This document shows positions 11,972 to 24,180 of a stretch of DNA of 64,000 nucleotides, piece after piece. The position numbers and the translations under genes were made by a program. Origin of the DNA: Undaria pinnatifida (lineage: Eukaryota > Sar > Phaeophyceae > Laminariales > Alariaceae); contig JABAKD010000002.1 in the NCBI GenBank assembly GCA_012845835.1, positions 21,728,274-21,792,273 on the forward strand, written 5' to 3'. The number at the start of each line of letters is the position of its first letter. Positions within the stretch are counted from its first letter, which is position 1. The notes under the pieces are model-generated. The model made no database searches. It saw nothing but the letters and a program-made list of their open reading frames with translations, and was not told where the DNA came from.

Positions 11972-12358
11972 TGGCCACTCACACGAGGGTTTCTTGGATG
12001 TTACATCTCTTGCATTAATTTGCTTGCTGTCCGCCGGGCGCGTTCTGACAGAAGGGCGGATGGAGCCGGTCGTTCAGGCAGGCGATGGCGCCTGCCAGCT
12101 ATGAAGGGGACAACGGCAAAATAAACCATTGGACTAGACTACGCCGCAATCGGAAAGGGGGGATGCCATAGCACAGAATCGTCGGAAAAAAGCCAGCTCT
12201 TGCCATATTATTGTTGTGTACCCGCTTTTATTGTAGGCTCCTTAGGAAGGTTCGTCGGTCTAAAGCTCCCAGTTTTCTTGAGCCAGGTATTCGGGTGAGT
12301 GACAGAGAGCTCTTCAGGTGGGGCGCCGCTCTATAACAAATTTAGAGGTGAACGTCTA

Positions 12359-12475
12359 CTAATGTAACATGCCATGTGTGTTCTCTCCCAACTGACGCGC
12401 CTTCACATCTTTGTTGCGCTCCAAAGAGTCTACGCCAATGCTCTCAACATTCGTCGAATACCGGTCCGCGGGCTG
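12359..12475 (-). CDS. Probable terminal exon of a minus-strand gene
   Basis: On the minus strand, a pyrimidine-rich stretch leading to ATTACGAG precedes a frame reading ESQPADRYSTNVESIGVDS and continuing LERNKDVKARQLGENTHGMLH to a TAG at 12359-12361. The sequence is hydrophilic and looks coding. An open minus-strand frame at 12640-12780 (TNFNFQLYTLRGVLAAFG) may be a preceding exon. Both could be the 3' end of the RanBP2 zinc-finger gene at 15.5-20.5 kb, if that gene's large exon has a donor (for example GGC|GTGAGG near 15600) instead of ending at its stop. This is not proven. Confidence 0.3.
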   Translation of the reverse strand, partial: QPADRYSTNVESIGVDSLERNKDVKARQLGENTHGMLH

Positions 12476-13022
12476 GCTTTCTCGTAATCGATATTGGACG
12501 AAGTGCGGGACCAAAAGGCGTGACAAGTGCGATACGTTGTTCACCGTCTCCCGCCAGTAAGCGCAGCAGTACGAATGGGATACTGTCGTGCATGTTTGTA
12601 TTGCTGCAACAGTTTGGACACGAAAGGTATTATAAATATCCAACCAACTCGCGTTGTGTCGAACGGCCAATGCTGTAAAGGTTTAAAGGTCAATGTTTCC
12701 CTCTCAAGCCCAAAAGCGGCCAAGACACCGCGCAACGTGTACAACTGAAAGTTGAAATTAGTCCTCTCGGGAGTAACCACCTCCAGAGGTTGAGCGACGC
12801 CCATCGATTGACACACCCCTTCAGAACCGCATCCGCAGTTTTGGATATATTATATTTGGATTAAGTGTGCTGTCATTAAATTGCGGTGGAAAAGGGGTTT
12901 GCAGGCCATCGCCATCGCCGCGACTAACGGGAGTGTCCAAGTAAATTCCATAGCTGCGACATTACTTTGAAGTATTGTATTTCAAATAGTGTTATACATG
13001 GTATTCAGAGCAAAAAAAAAAC

Positions 13023-13137
13023 GATGAAAAATCGACGAGCATTCCAGCTTAAAAGCTGGGATGCTGAACCCTATGCGCGATAAACGCAAGGCATGTACCG
13101 GGGGGGAAAAAAGGAAGACACCTGCGGCCTGTCCAGA
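13023..13137 (+). repeat. Truncated copy of tRNA-derived SINE (3' part)
   Basis: This matches the body and 3' end of the complete SINE at 21714-21983: a GATGAAA-ATCGACGA start, GCTGAACCCTATGCGC, a G run within ACCGGGGGGG, and GACACCTG-GGCCTGTCCAGA. The tRNA-like head is missing. It sits in a gene-poor AT-rich stretch. Confidence 0.7.
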
Positions 13138-15482
13138 GTGTAGCTGAGGGTAAAAAACCTCTTAGAGGTTTGAGCTGGGGAGTAAGAGTGATTATTGGAC
13201 ATATGTTTATGTATAGCTGGTATAGTGTTATAGCCCGATTTTCGTTACCGAGCATACTCCTCTCGAGCTCGCGAGTGGCTCAGCACCTTCGCTCAAAGAC
13301 GGAAATATTGTCTTTGCTGCAACGTATATGACATTATTTTCATGGAGGCGCTGTACGTCGCGAAATCGAAACGAAAAAAAGAAATCAAGATTAAAAAATA
13401 CGCGCTGTTTGGTTGCAACGTACGAAATCATTTCACACCTGGAGGCGGTGCGTATCTTATCGCGAAAGCGAAGCGAAAAGAAAAATTGAAAATAAAGTAG
13501 AGTGTAGCCGTTCGCGCTAGCCCTATACCTCGTACAATGTATCCCCCTACCATAGCCCTCTGGTCATTGTTGGGTAATCCCAGGTATTGCTTGCGGACCC
13601 AAACGACAACCTACGGGAATGCTGGTGATGTGCAGGGGATATCATCATGCTTGACATTCATCTCATCGGCGAACAGCATCACTAACATGTTAAGGGCTAT
13701 TCCCCTAACGAATTAAAAACAAAAGAAACACGATTCCTGACAAATGATCACGGTAACTGAGATTTTGAAAATCCAGAACTGTCGCGCGTTTAAGTGAAAT
13801 AAAAACTCGAGTTTTTTTTTTGCCAGAAATCCTGGCATATTTGTTTTTTGTTGGACATTTTCAAAGTTATACATGCAAAGTCAGGATTCGTGACGAATGC
13901 CACGATTCGCGATAATGCAACGTTTTTTGGTCACGATTCTCGACATTTTTTTTTTGTGGTCTTAATGAGTGACCGTTATATCTTTTGTTAGAAGCAGGTA
14001 CTCAGTAATAATATGTATATCGATGGCTAGTCGCAACGATCTCTTCAGTGTTGTTACGATCCAGTTTACCTACAGATCGAAGCGCTGACCGTGGCAGAAT
14101 CGTTGTGGAGTGCATATTTAACACCTTCTTTCGCCCATCTGCCGTTATACCCCCGCCCCCCCCTCTTGGTTGTCATTCCTCGCCATGCCAGAATTCAGCA
14201 CCAAAAGCGACGCGACAAGGAGGGCTACTGCTACCTCAACGTTTGTGCCCATACTGGCGTTGCTTGTTCTCGCAGTCCTGGCAGTTTTGTACGTGGCATG
14301 CTCGGGTACCAGCAAGCAACCCGACTTGTGACGATCACGGGGCAGCACGTGGTTCGGGCGGACGGGCAGGCAACACGACTTGCGATGATCGCGTAATAGC
14401 ACCTGTTTTCGGTGGCGTGAATTCCGTCCATACCAACCCTTAGGGGTGTAGATGATGGCAACTCCTGCTGCATTTTTACAAGTTTTTGCTGGGGTGGTAC
14501 TGCCCTCTGTCCCACCGGCCCTATGGTGTTACTTTGTTGGAGACTACAACGGTCTACTGACCGTTAGTAGAGGATGGCGTTGTTAATAGTTGGCGGCTAC
14601 AAGGACCTACTGACTACACGGGTGCACCTCAGTGGGCGTCATATTGCACTGTTGTGGATGTTGCACGACGCCGTACATGTCGTCGGCACTAAGCGTTGCA
14701 CGTCTATATTCGTTTCCCGTTCAAGTTTGGTGAATACGAAAGAACAGACGGCCCCATCGCTGCCGTAATCCAAACATTGGCTTTATTGCTGTGTGTATGT
14801 ACGTGTGTATATGTTGTTCGGAATTGGGGCTGTAGACGCGAAGGCCGCTGTATACGGCGTGGGACTGGGCGACTGTGTACCCAGGCCCGTCACCAGCTGC
14901 AAGACTACACGGTGTGCCGGATCGAGAAAATTCATGAGGTGTCGGGTGGAGATAAATCGTGACGCATGTTTTGCAGAAGTTCTTAGCCACCACTGCGTTT
15001 TTGTGGGGCAAATGCCCTTGCCTACTGCCCGCCACCGCGAAGACCTGCGTGCAACACCTCGATATGAACATGTCGTATTTTTTCTTTATGGCATTTCTCT
15101 TGCGAGTGTGGCAGCACATATACGCCATGCAGTGAAACCTCCACCAATAGTCATCATCGTCAGCGACCGTGCTGATTTCGGGGAGAAACACGCGTTGAAG
15201 GCGTCTGTTTTCGACATATATTGATAGAGCATCGTGTTATCCGAAACCAAACTAGCAGCAATCTATTCTGCCAGGCGACGTAGGGTGGAAGACGTGAGCG
15301 GATCTTACGCGAAAATATCACCAGCCTGCTATGTATGCGCATGCCCTACCACCGTCAGAGGCGCACTTGTCTCCCCGCATTTGTTTTCGCGCGTGCGTGA
15401 ACTTGCAGCAAACTCCCCCCCTTGCATCCAGCTCATTTCGATACCACTCCGCTGTTACCGATTTCTCGTACCATACAGCCAA

Positions 15483-18400
15483 TCAACCGTTTCGCCGAAT
15501 TGCCCACAACAGCGACTTAATTTCGCCGGTCAAGCTAAGCCTTGCCCTCACAGCGGGTTCGGCTTCCTTCCTCATTTTAGCAAAAGAAGAAGCATCGTCG
15601 GGGCCGCAAAAACTCCTCGCCGAGTCCCTCACGCCACCTATTCCTGATCCGCCACCTAAATATGTCCCTGTCTTACTATCTGACCGTACGCGGTCACCCC
15701 TGGATTCGAGGTGGACACTCTCCTGTCGATGTTCCCGCCGCGGTTTCACAATGGTGGGCTCCCTTCCGATAGCCGCAGGGTCTTGTGCCTCTGCACTTGC
15801 ACCCAAGAGCACCTTGGCGACGCAACCATGGCGCTGCTGGCGCTTCCCACATATCGTGCACGATACTCCGCCCTTCTCGTTCGTCTTTCCACACACAACA
15901 CAAGTCCAAAGGGATTCGACACTTGCTTGGTTCACCGCTTCGAGTTTTGCTAAGTTCGAACGTGCCGGAGACCCGTTCACCACCACCCCCGCCGAGCGAG
16001 GACGACTCTCTCCGTCGTCCACCCCCAGCAAAAAATGCACCGCCCTGGCTCGTGGTCTCACGGCTGAAGTCGAGGAGGACACGCCTCCTTTGCCTGTACG
16101 CACAGACGGAATCTGCTGCGCCACGCGCTTTAAACGCGATGGCGCTTCTCCCGTGATGCTCCCGCCAGCCCCCAGTCCCCCTACCGCCAAACGTTTCGGT
16201 GTTGTGTACAACTCACCAAAACTAGGTGCGGGGACCCTCGACAATTCGTTGCTACTACTGCTGCTGCCGTCGGGGCTGACACCCCTCATACAGGGAAACT
16301 TGCGGCCGGCCTGAATCGATATTTCTGTTTGCCGGATTGGACCCCCGTCCACGCAATCGACGCTCACTGCTTGGTTTGCTGTTGGGCCCCGATACCGGGT
16401 GACCCGATGAGCTAAAACAGCAGGGTCTTTACGCCCGTTCACGGGCAGAGGATGGACCCTGCCGTCGGTGCGATGGTTCATGGCCTGCTGGTCTTCGACG
16501 ACCTTCACATCCAACTTGTTGTGACCGATACATGATCTGAGTGTGGTCAGTTCTTTAACGTCGTCATCAACTTGTGGGTCTGTGCCGCTGACCAGCAGGT
16601 CTGTGCGCCGGACGATTTCTCGGCGCAGCTGGCTCACGACGGCTGAAGACGGCATTTCATCCAGTTTACGGCACAGGTACCTTTGTTGATTACCCGGTAC
16701 CAGGCAGCAGGAGGAAGGGCGTACAAGGACGGTAACATGTAGGGGGTCGTCACGGATATCTCACGATCAAGCGGAACTGAGCATCACCGAAGCGAGCACT
16801 AAATCTAACGACGTAAGCCCAAACGTTTCGCCCGAACGATACGATATATTTATCGGGTTTGTAGTTAAATATGACACAAATGTTGGCCATGATGCTCCCG
16901 CTGCGACAATCTCTTCTATGAACGCATTATTTCATGCTTTGCTTGTGTACCGCGAACATATCGTTCGGCTTCGTAGAACCCGAGATGTTTTGTGTCGCAT
17001 TGCATTTCACCTTGACAATGGCGAAGGCGGTCAATTGAAAAGAACACGATACGGAGGCCAACAACATGCTATTCCGTGCACTTTAGTTACTTTGGAATGA
17101 CCGATGATGGCTCACTTTTCGGACAAATGCGTGGCCATGTCGGTACGCATGCGCGGGCGCCCTCCCACCCCCGCCGACGCACTCCACTCAGTTATCTCGC
17201 GTTCGAAATCGGCATAGATTTCATTAGCGGCAACATCAGTGCCGATACAGAATGGCTTTTCCGTGCCTGTTCAAGACATGATATGGATTGTTGGCGGAAG
17301 CTGTTGAACAGGCAGATGTATATGGTAAAAGATCAGCGATGCTGAAGTTTGACCCGGTAGGTATTGAAAACGTGGTTCTAATGTATCGAAGTTGAGCCCC
17401 AAACATGGATATGGACTTTCAGAAAATTGGCATCGGGATATACTCCAAGTTCGGGCTATGGTATATTGCTGATCAGTCCCATGTCTTATCGAACGACTCT
17501 CACGCTTTCTTGATATCCTACCGCACCCACATTGATCAGTAGTCGCGGGATGCTTGTCGCTCGACAACAAGCGTGGAGATGCATATCCCGACGGTTTGCC
17601 AATACCGTCGCTTTCATGGATGATCGTTGGAGTGCGTGCTGTCGTCGGCGATCCGGGTCTTGTTTTTTTCTCTCGGCCCGAAGACCACAGTTCTGCTACG
17701 GGGACTTCAACTAACGAGCCGATGGCGGCTTTTGTACCGCCCCTTTTAACAACGACGCCGACACCCCCACCATTTTCCGGGTCCAAGATGCTAGTGCCGC
17801 CTTCGGTATTGTTGCCCTGGTAGATCAGCTCACCCTCTGCGAGGGATGCTTCAGAGCACGACGAAGATGTGCGGCCGTTGTCATCGATATGGCACAATTT
17901 TCCTTCGCTGCTGCTCGTTCACGATAGGGGGACGATCGGTCGATATGTGTGTGAGGTTCCATCAAGGTATCACCGCGCAGGGACTCGCCGGCAAGGGGGA
18001 ACGGAAACACCCATCACCAGATGGCTCATGCGTGAGGGGAGACTAACAACTACAGCAGTGGAAGTGCGGCGAATCGTCGTGATAACCCGCGGCTGTGAAA
18101 TATCGCATTCCTCCTAAGCATTAAGTGGTGTGGTGCCGACTGGGGTATACTGCTCTCCAACCTTAGCGTCGCTGAGCATCACGCATGCATATGTGCGTGC
18201 ACACCACCAAACATAGTAACGGCAACGGCGACAAGAGCACAATAACAGAGTTTTCGGAAAAATGGGAACGGAGCCTAAAATGAGAACCAAGCGTTATCTC
18301 CAGAACCATGTGGTGTATCAGAGAACCAAAATGATGCTGCGAAACCCCTTGGCCAGCCCTGTGAGAGGAGCTCGTCAGAACGGTCATGCTCCATCTGGTG

Positions 18401-20482
18401 CCTTCGGGTGGGCGCAAAAAGCGATGTACGCTGGCTTTATTGTGATTTCTCTAGATGCCGGCTACCGTGGCGATGCCGAGGACTTCCAGCCTGAGCGACA
18501 GCTCATTCGAAGGCTGCTGTACAGCCCCACAGGACTGTCAACTTTTTCTCTTGGAGTTGTACACAATTGGTTTGCTTTCTAAAACAAAGCCGTTCGTTCA
18601 TAACCTAACAAGATACCCACCCTAGACGATCAATCGCTCGTTCCGGCGTGAACGCCGACGAAAACGCCGCGAGTATTAATAGCTTCATTTTCGCGAAGGG
18701 AAAAAACCCTTCTGTAGAAGAACCATACGGAAGATGGCAGTTCTCTTCGCTTACCGGCTGTGCTTCGTCTCGGTTACAGGCGTGGGCCTTGCTCCGCAGC
18801 GAATCTGAAAAGCGAGCCGAGAGAAGCCACTGTAATGAGGAAAATCTGGGTCCCGTCAGACGTATCACGATATCACCCGTGGGATAAGCAGCTTTTCAGA
18901 GGGTACGTTGTTTCAACCTCGACAGAAATGTAATAAATTTGTTATATTTATATTAATCAACCAACGATAGCTATATTCCCGTCCAATTGGTCTATTTTGG
19001 TCTATCGAAGCGCCAGGTCAGGTCACCAATTCATAATATCAACATTTTTTCAGATCGTAGCAACGTTAGATCCAGTAATACCACAAGCTGATGCACGCCA
19101 CCTAAACACGTAGTGGATGGCCAAAGGGGAGAGGGGAAACGACCCCTGTCTGCTTTCCAAGAGTACGTTTTGCTGTTGCCGGTTGCTCGTCTCGCGGTCA
19201 TCGCGGTAGGAGCCTGCAAATTCGTTTGCGATACGACTGCTGATCTAATGATCAAGATCACTCGACTCGCGCACGCATACATAGACTACCGATATTTTCG
19301 CGTGAAATATCGCCCCCAACACATAGATCGGTACGTATCGTTATTACTACTGCTGTTCTAATGATCAAGATCACTCGACTCGCGCACGCATACATATACC
19401 GATATTTTCGCGTGAAATATCGCCCACAACTCATAGATCGGTACGTATCGTTATTACTACTGCTGTTCTAATGATCAAGATCACTCGACTCGCGCACGCA
19501 TACATATACCGATATTTTCGCGTGAAATATCGCCCACAACTCATAGATCGGTACGTATTGTTAGCTCTTACCACGTTATAGTCAGAACACCGTAATCAGG
19601 TTAGAGGCCGCGACCTTAGCTGCACGTATCGTACCTCGTGAATATCATGCAAGCAACCCTCCAGCAGCTCCAATGTCGGTGTTTGTTCGATCTTGCCATT
19701 CTGCCGCCAGGCAACAAGTTGCGGCAGCTGCACTTCGCTGTCAACGTTGATGCAAAGCCGATCGCCTCGTGGCTGCGTCTGCGCGGATGTTGTGGGGTCG
19801 GGCGCTGCAGCCCGAACTTTGTCGATATCCTCGAACAAGTCGGTAGCAAGGCTGTAGAGGGACATCGAGAACACCTACGCGTACACGTACCTGGTACAGC
19901 AGTATTGTAGTAGTAAACTTTTGCACCATCGCCGCACGATATATCGCCAGTAATGTAAGGTATCAATATACATGTAATCAAGCGTAAGGTGCCAGCCCCA
20001 CGACAAATCGACAAAAACATACACGCGGGGAAAAAAAGACTCGCAGCCATATACCAGGTACCAGGTGTACTTGTAGCTGTATCATGAATCAAGAGCTTGT
20101 GCATTGTCGACGCCGTTGAACTTTGAAATTATGAAACCGTCAACAATAAGCATATTGATTAGTCCAATATTGTTTGTTAGACGCCAATTGGTCAATGTGA
20201 TAATATGCGGCGAGATCGTTAACGACCATTTTGCATCATTATTATGCACTAGAATTTAAGGACCGGAAAGTATGTTTTATAAAATAACAATGCTTATTAA
20301 GTTTTTGCCCAAACTGGTACCTTGCACGCGCTCGATACATCCCCCTCGCTTGCCCACCGCCCAAGCCACAGAGAGCCAGATCCACAAGATGCAAGCAGCT
20401 CAACCGCTGGTGCCTGGCGAGGAATTTGACCATGGTCTGCTTTCATCCCCGCCGTCCCCGACGAAGATGCGTCGGTTGTCCC
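15483..20482 (-). CDS. RanBP2-type zinc-finger protein of unknown function (partial model, four exons)
   Basis: Exons in coding order: 20482-20321 (54 codons), 19874-19635 (80 codons), 17816-17531 and 16759-15483. Phases agree at every junction (0, 0, then 1/2 between the last two). The last exon carries a canonical RanBP2 zinc finger, W-x-C-x2-C-x3-N-x6-C-x2-C. Such fingers bind ubiquitin, RNA or protein partners. The remainder is low-complexity Ser/Gly/Arg-rich with a more ordered block around 16560-16759 (DPLHVTVLVRPSSC, YLCRKLDEMPSSAVVSQLRRE). The 19635-19874 exon reads SLATDLFEDIDKVRAAAP and LPQLVAWRQNGKIEQTP. I could not name the protein. It may begin further upstream and may continue to 12.4 kb if the large exon is spliced before its stop at 15483. 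The long plus-strand open frame 15331-16314 is a shadow. Confidence 0.6.
15849..15908 (-). other. RanBP2-type zinc finger (20 codons)
   Basis: Reads LW-T-C-V-V-C-G-K-T-N followed by six residues and C-T-I-C, with every conserved position of the family present: Trp, the two CxxC pairs and the Asn between them. Known fingers of this class coordinate one zinc and bind ubiquitin or single-stranded RNA. Which of these applies here cannot be read from the sequence. Confidence 0.85.
18454..18582 (+). CDS. Weak plus-strand exon candidate
   Basis: After a good acceptor (TTGTGATTTCTCTAG) the frame reads DAGYRGDAEDFQPERQLIRR and ends at TAA 18580-18582. It lies inside an intron-sized gap of the minus-strand zinc-finger gene, where the minus strand is also open in places, so it may be spurious. 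No family is recognised. Confidence 0.2.
   Translation, partial: DAGYRGDAEDFQPERQLIRRLLYSPTGLSTFSLGVVHNWFAF
19246..19557. repeat. Three-copy tandem repeat, period 110-113 bp, with internal palindrome
   Basis: Copies begin at 19246, 19359 and 19469 with TAATGATCAAGATCACTCGA. Copies 2 and 3 are almost identical, and copy 1 has a 3-bp insertion. Each contains an inverted repeat, CGATATTT-(7 nt)-AAATATCG, with TCGCGTG in the loop. The array lies immediately downstream (in minus-strand terms) of the exon at 19635-19874, inside an intron. Confidence 0.9.
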
Positions 20483-21713
20483 CTGCTATGATTGTGAGAA
20501 CACTCTATTTCACCTGGCTCAAAGCAGCAGCAGTACGAGGTACTGGCATCGCTTTGTCTTGCTGGCATCAGGTAGATGGTAGATGTATCTGTGTTTCCAG
20601 CTTAGACTACTCGTATCGCACAAGGGAGTGGTAGACCGCAGCCATGGCAGGCAGCAGCAGCAGCAGTAGTGTTGAGAGGTAGCAAGCTCAGGGCGTTGGT
20701 CACGTTCGTATCCGTGAGTAGGAGCCTGCTTTATTGCACATTGCAATTTTTTGGCACTCACTGCTGATGTGTGGGCGGACTCTTTCGGCGGCCCGTAAAA
20801 TTCAAACCACGATTTTCTATTGTTACAAGGGCTCCGCATGGGTGCCGGCACCGGCACCCGTGCTTCGGGTAGGGCAGGGCAGCACTTCGAATTGTTTGAT
20901 TCACAATACTTAGTAGATTAAAAAAAGTCACCACACACAATCATAGTCTGCGCGTACAGTATGTAAGGTAATGCCAAGCGTTCGATATAGACTAACAATC
21001 ATAACAATGTACTACTATTAATAGCTAAAGTTCTTCAAGTGAATCCGACTCCGAGCTTCATTCATCAGATTTCGATCGGATAAATCCGAGCACACGCCGA
21101 CTGACCCTTTAGCCTGGCGACGAAACGTGTCGAGTGCGTTTCTTATGGTAGTCTTACTCAATCAAGCATCCGGGGCCAGTAAGGTGACTGACCATGTCCT
21201 CTGCGTGTAATTGGAGAAGTTGTACATGGACCAATTGCTTTATACAACAGCAGTCAGTCCAGATCGAGTCGATCGGAGCAACTTGCTTGGGCATCGTATA
21301 ATTACAGCAGCAGTAATACACTTCACTTCTTTTCTTTTTCCCATCCCATTTATTGCGATGCTCGCATTACTCTCGCGCCCTCCCAGTAGTGTAACTTAGA
21401 TCCGGCGTCATATAGCGGGCTCCCCTCCCCCCTCCCCACTACGGTACCTGCCCTAATTTTCATCGCGAGCAGAATTGAGCATTTTCTTGCCTCGTCGATT
21501 CGCGTCGAATTGAACCTACCCACGCTGCTAGGCGATTTCATCAGTTAGTTGATCATTTATTTCCTTCTTGTTTCTGCAAATAAATAAATCCAGCAAAGCT
21601 CACAACGGTGGTTATTCAACTTAAGGACCAACGCTAGTACTCGTAGCACTAATAGTATTTTCGAGTGTAACCCCACTACACCACGGGGGCGACCGGCTCT
21701 AAATCACTCACTG

Positions 21714-21983
21714 CCCCGGTGGCGTATCAGGTTATACCCACGAGCCTGGTATAGGTCAGCTTCGTGAGTTCGAATCCCCCCGAGTGCGTACTCGAATAAT
21801 TTTTCGTCTTGTGCACTAATTAACTTGCGGAAAGCGCAAGAGCGTGAGTTAGCAACACTCGATGAAAGATCGACGACCAGTGGGTGCTGAACCCTATGCG
21901 CCAGAAAAAATGAAGGCAATAACCGGGGGGGGGGAAAGGAAAGGACGACACCTGTGACCACGGCTTGTATGTCCAGAAGCTGG
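21714..21983 (+). mobile_element. tRNA-derived SINE, full-length copy
   Basis: It starts CCCCGGTGG and carries a polymerase III A box (TGGCGTATCAGG, near 21720) and a B box (GAGTTCGAATCC, 21766-21777) at tRNA-like spacing. A non-tRNA body and the 3' end CCAGAAGCTGG follow. A second complete copy in opposite orientation is at 49342-49613 and a truncated one at 13023-13137. The tRNA-like head plus a conserved 3' end is the hallmark of a SINE. It cannot move alone and would depend on a LINE. Confidence 0.8.
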
Positions 21984-22639
21984 AAAGTGTAAGTGTGCCA
22001 ATTTTTTTTTAGAAGTAGCTACTTGTAGAGGAGATGATCAATCAGCAACCAGCAGCAATCAGGAGCACGTCAAGGACGAAGCAACACAAACTTATTTGTC
22101 AGTTACGTACCAACACACGACCGCTTGCACTTGATCGGCAAACGACCACAGCAACGGAGTCAGGGACCACAGCAACAACAAAGCAAGCCATCCTACCGTC
22201 TACTTATCTTCACCTTCGAGTGACGCAGCTTAACAACAGGAGGAACTTGTAAAATACAACCCTCGAGGCCCCGGGGACGCAGCCACTCGCAATGCTGCTG
22301 TGTGGCTTTTCCTGGCGCAGTAACCGTAATCACTACTACCTCCTCCTCGTTTAGTCATGCGTGCGCTTGCCACGTTTATATTAATGTAGACTACGCGTTT
22401 ATGTGTACGTGTACCTACCGAAATTCAAAACACAAACGCACTACGTACTATGATCCCTACCGCAGTACCATGGGGATTTTTTAGAGTATTATTATTATTT
22501 GTTCCGGCACAAAATATGGCGCCAATTTGGAAATAATGTCTTGCCAAGTTTTATTTTATCAACCTCTCCATACATCAAGATCCGAAGAATAACTGGAGAG
22601 TACCGTTCAATACAAATTTTGCGCTCTTCTCGCTTGGAC

Positions 22640-22890
22640 GGCGGCCTTTGAACAAAGTGATTTGACCGAGAAATGCTACAGTACTGCCCGCTGAGCTATA
22701 CTTGATCACTTGCCTGAGTAGTTCAGCGGGTAGTGCTACTACATATATATGTTAAACTACCAAAATTACCATTCATGATGTCTTCAGCGCGCACGCTTGA
22801 AAAAGACAAATATGAAGTCGGTGAGAATAGAACTCACGACACATAGCACTACCCAGTGTCACTTGACTCAGTAACACTCGCAGTGAGTGG
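22640..22890. repeat. tRNA-like fragments in opposite orientations
   Basis: On the plus strand GAGTAGTTCAGCGGGTAGTGC (22711-22731) resembles a tRNA D-arm / A box, and the minus strand has TATAGCTCAGCGGGCAGT nearby. On the minus strand at about 22820-22840, GTGAG-TTCTATT-CTCAC forms a perfect 5-bp stem with a 7-nt loop, like a tRNA T arm, preceded by GGGTAGTGC. No complete cloverleaf could be assembled, so these are probably SINE or tRNA-pseudogene remnants. Confidence 0.4.
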
Positions 22891-23554
22891 GTTATGCAAA
22901 TAAACAACCAAACAAATATGTTTTCCAGTTCGTTAATTAATTATCACCGACTTCGTAAGAGCGATCTCCGGAGCAATTTCCTCTCTACGTACTACAGTTA
23001 GTAGTACTCAGAAGAACACTAACAACTGGTCAAAGCCTACTACTATTAATACCTGAGCTCGCAATTATCTACGCGGTCGCAATTCGGCTGGTCAATTGCA
23101 TCAGGTACGTTATCTAGGGATTTTTTCATTTGTTTATGAAGGGTGTCCGTCTAGAATTTTAGATCCTAAATAAAGTTGTATCCCCGCGTTCGTTCCCGGC
23201 CGTAGGGAACCTTTCGCAGATGTCGTAGTATATACATATGATACGTGTTTATAAAGCACGTCATCGCTCATTTTTTATTGTTTATTTCTTTTTGTAGGTT
23301 TTTGTTGTACGTTGTTGTTGGCGCGTACCCAATTGATATTTTATCAGAAATTATTTTTTCATGTGCGTATTCACCCGACGAAGTTATACACATTCTTTAC
23401 TTGTACAACTCCTCCTGACAATTTTGAGCCTATATCAGGTTGACGTGCAGATCAAGCACGCTCGAAATGAGAAACACTTCAACAGCACCAAACGAAATAA
23501 TATTAAAAGACGAATTAGAGCGATCTACTACTGGTATTATAACACGCGCTCACG

Positions 23555-24180
23555 CCCTGCAGGCGTCAAGCAAAACAAACGCTCGAGAGTATACCACCGC
23601 AAAATTCAAAACTTTAGCAACTACCTACCGTTTGGAAATGATGCCAATTTTGGAAATTATGCAGACGCTGCAGACGTTATTATAAGATACAACCGAAGTC
23701 ACGAAAATACCTCCTCAAGATACAATATTTTTGCAACTTCTCCCTTGTCTCGCTCAGCATCCATCCGCGTTTACGTCGAGGTGCCCAACGGATAAGGAAG
23801 GGCGAGGGGCGTTGGAGCCGCCCCCCGAAGACTTGTACGTGTCTCATTCGTTCAAGCCCTGCAGTCGTCAAGCAAAATAAACAAACGCTCAAGCCCTGCA
23901 AGCGTCAAGCAAAACAAACGCTCGAGAGTATGCCACCGCAAATTCAAAACATTACAACAGCAACTAACGACCGTTTGGAAATGATGCCAATACTGTAAGT
24001 CATCCAGGCGCTGCATACTTGAAGATACAACCAAAATCTCCGGAATTCCTCCTCGACATGCGATACTTTTGCAACTTCTCGCTTGTCTCGCTCGGCATCC
24101 GTCCGCGTTCACGTTGATGTGCGGAACGGATACGGCAGGGCGAGGGGCGTTTGAGCCGCCCCCCGAAGACGGCGCTCGCA
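23555..24180. repeat. Two-copy tandem duplication, period about 340 bp
   Basis: Copies at about 23555-23835 and 23893-24180 share GCGTCAAGCAAAACAAACGC, ACCGTTTGGAAATGATGCCA, a block ending GTCTCGCTC-GCATCC and GGGCGAGGGGCGTT-GAGCCG. The copies differ by scattered substitutions and small indels. A 144-codon plus-strand open frame through copy 1 is not conserved in copy 2, so coding is unlikely. Confidence 0.8.

Noticed and set aside
14721..15224. Overlapping open frames of 156 (-) and 143 (+) codons
   Set aside because: Both strands are open with no recognisable motif or convincing splice signals; I could not choose, so neither is listed.
15331..16314. 327-codon plus-strand open frame
   Set aside because: It mirrors the minus-strand zinc-finger exon, which has the RanBP2 motif and matching splice phases; the plus frame is Pro/Ser-rich shadow sequence.
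22690..22760. Functional tRNA gene
   Set aside because: A D-arm/A-box-like stretch is present but no acceptor stem or complete cloverleaf can be drawn.
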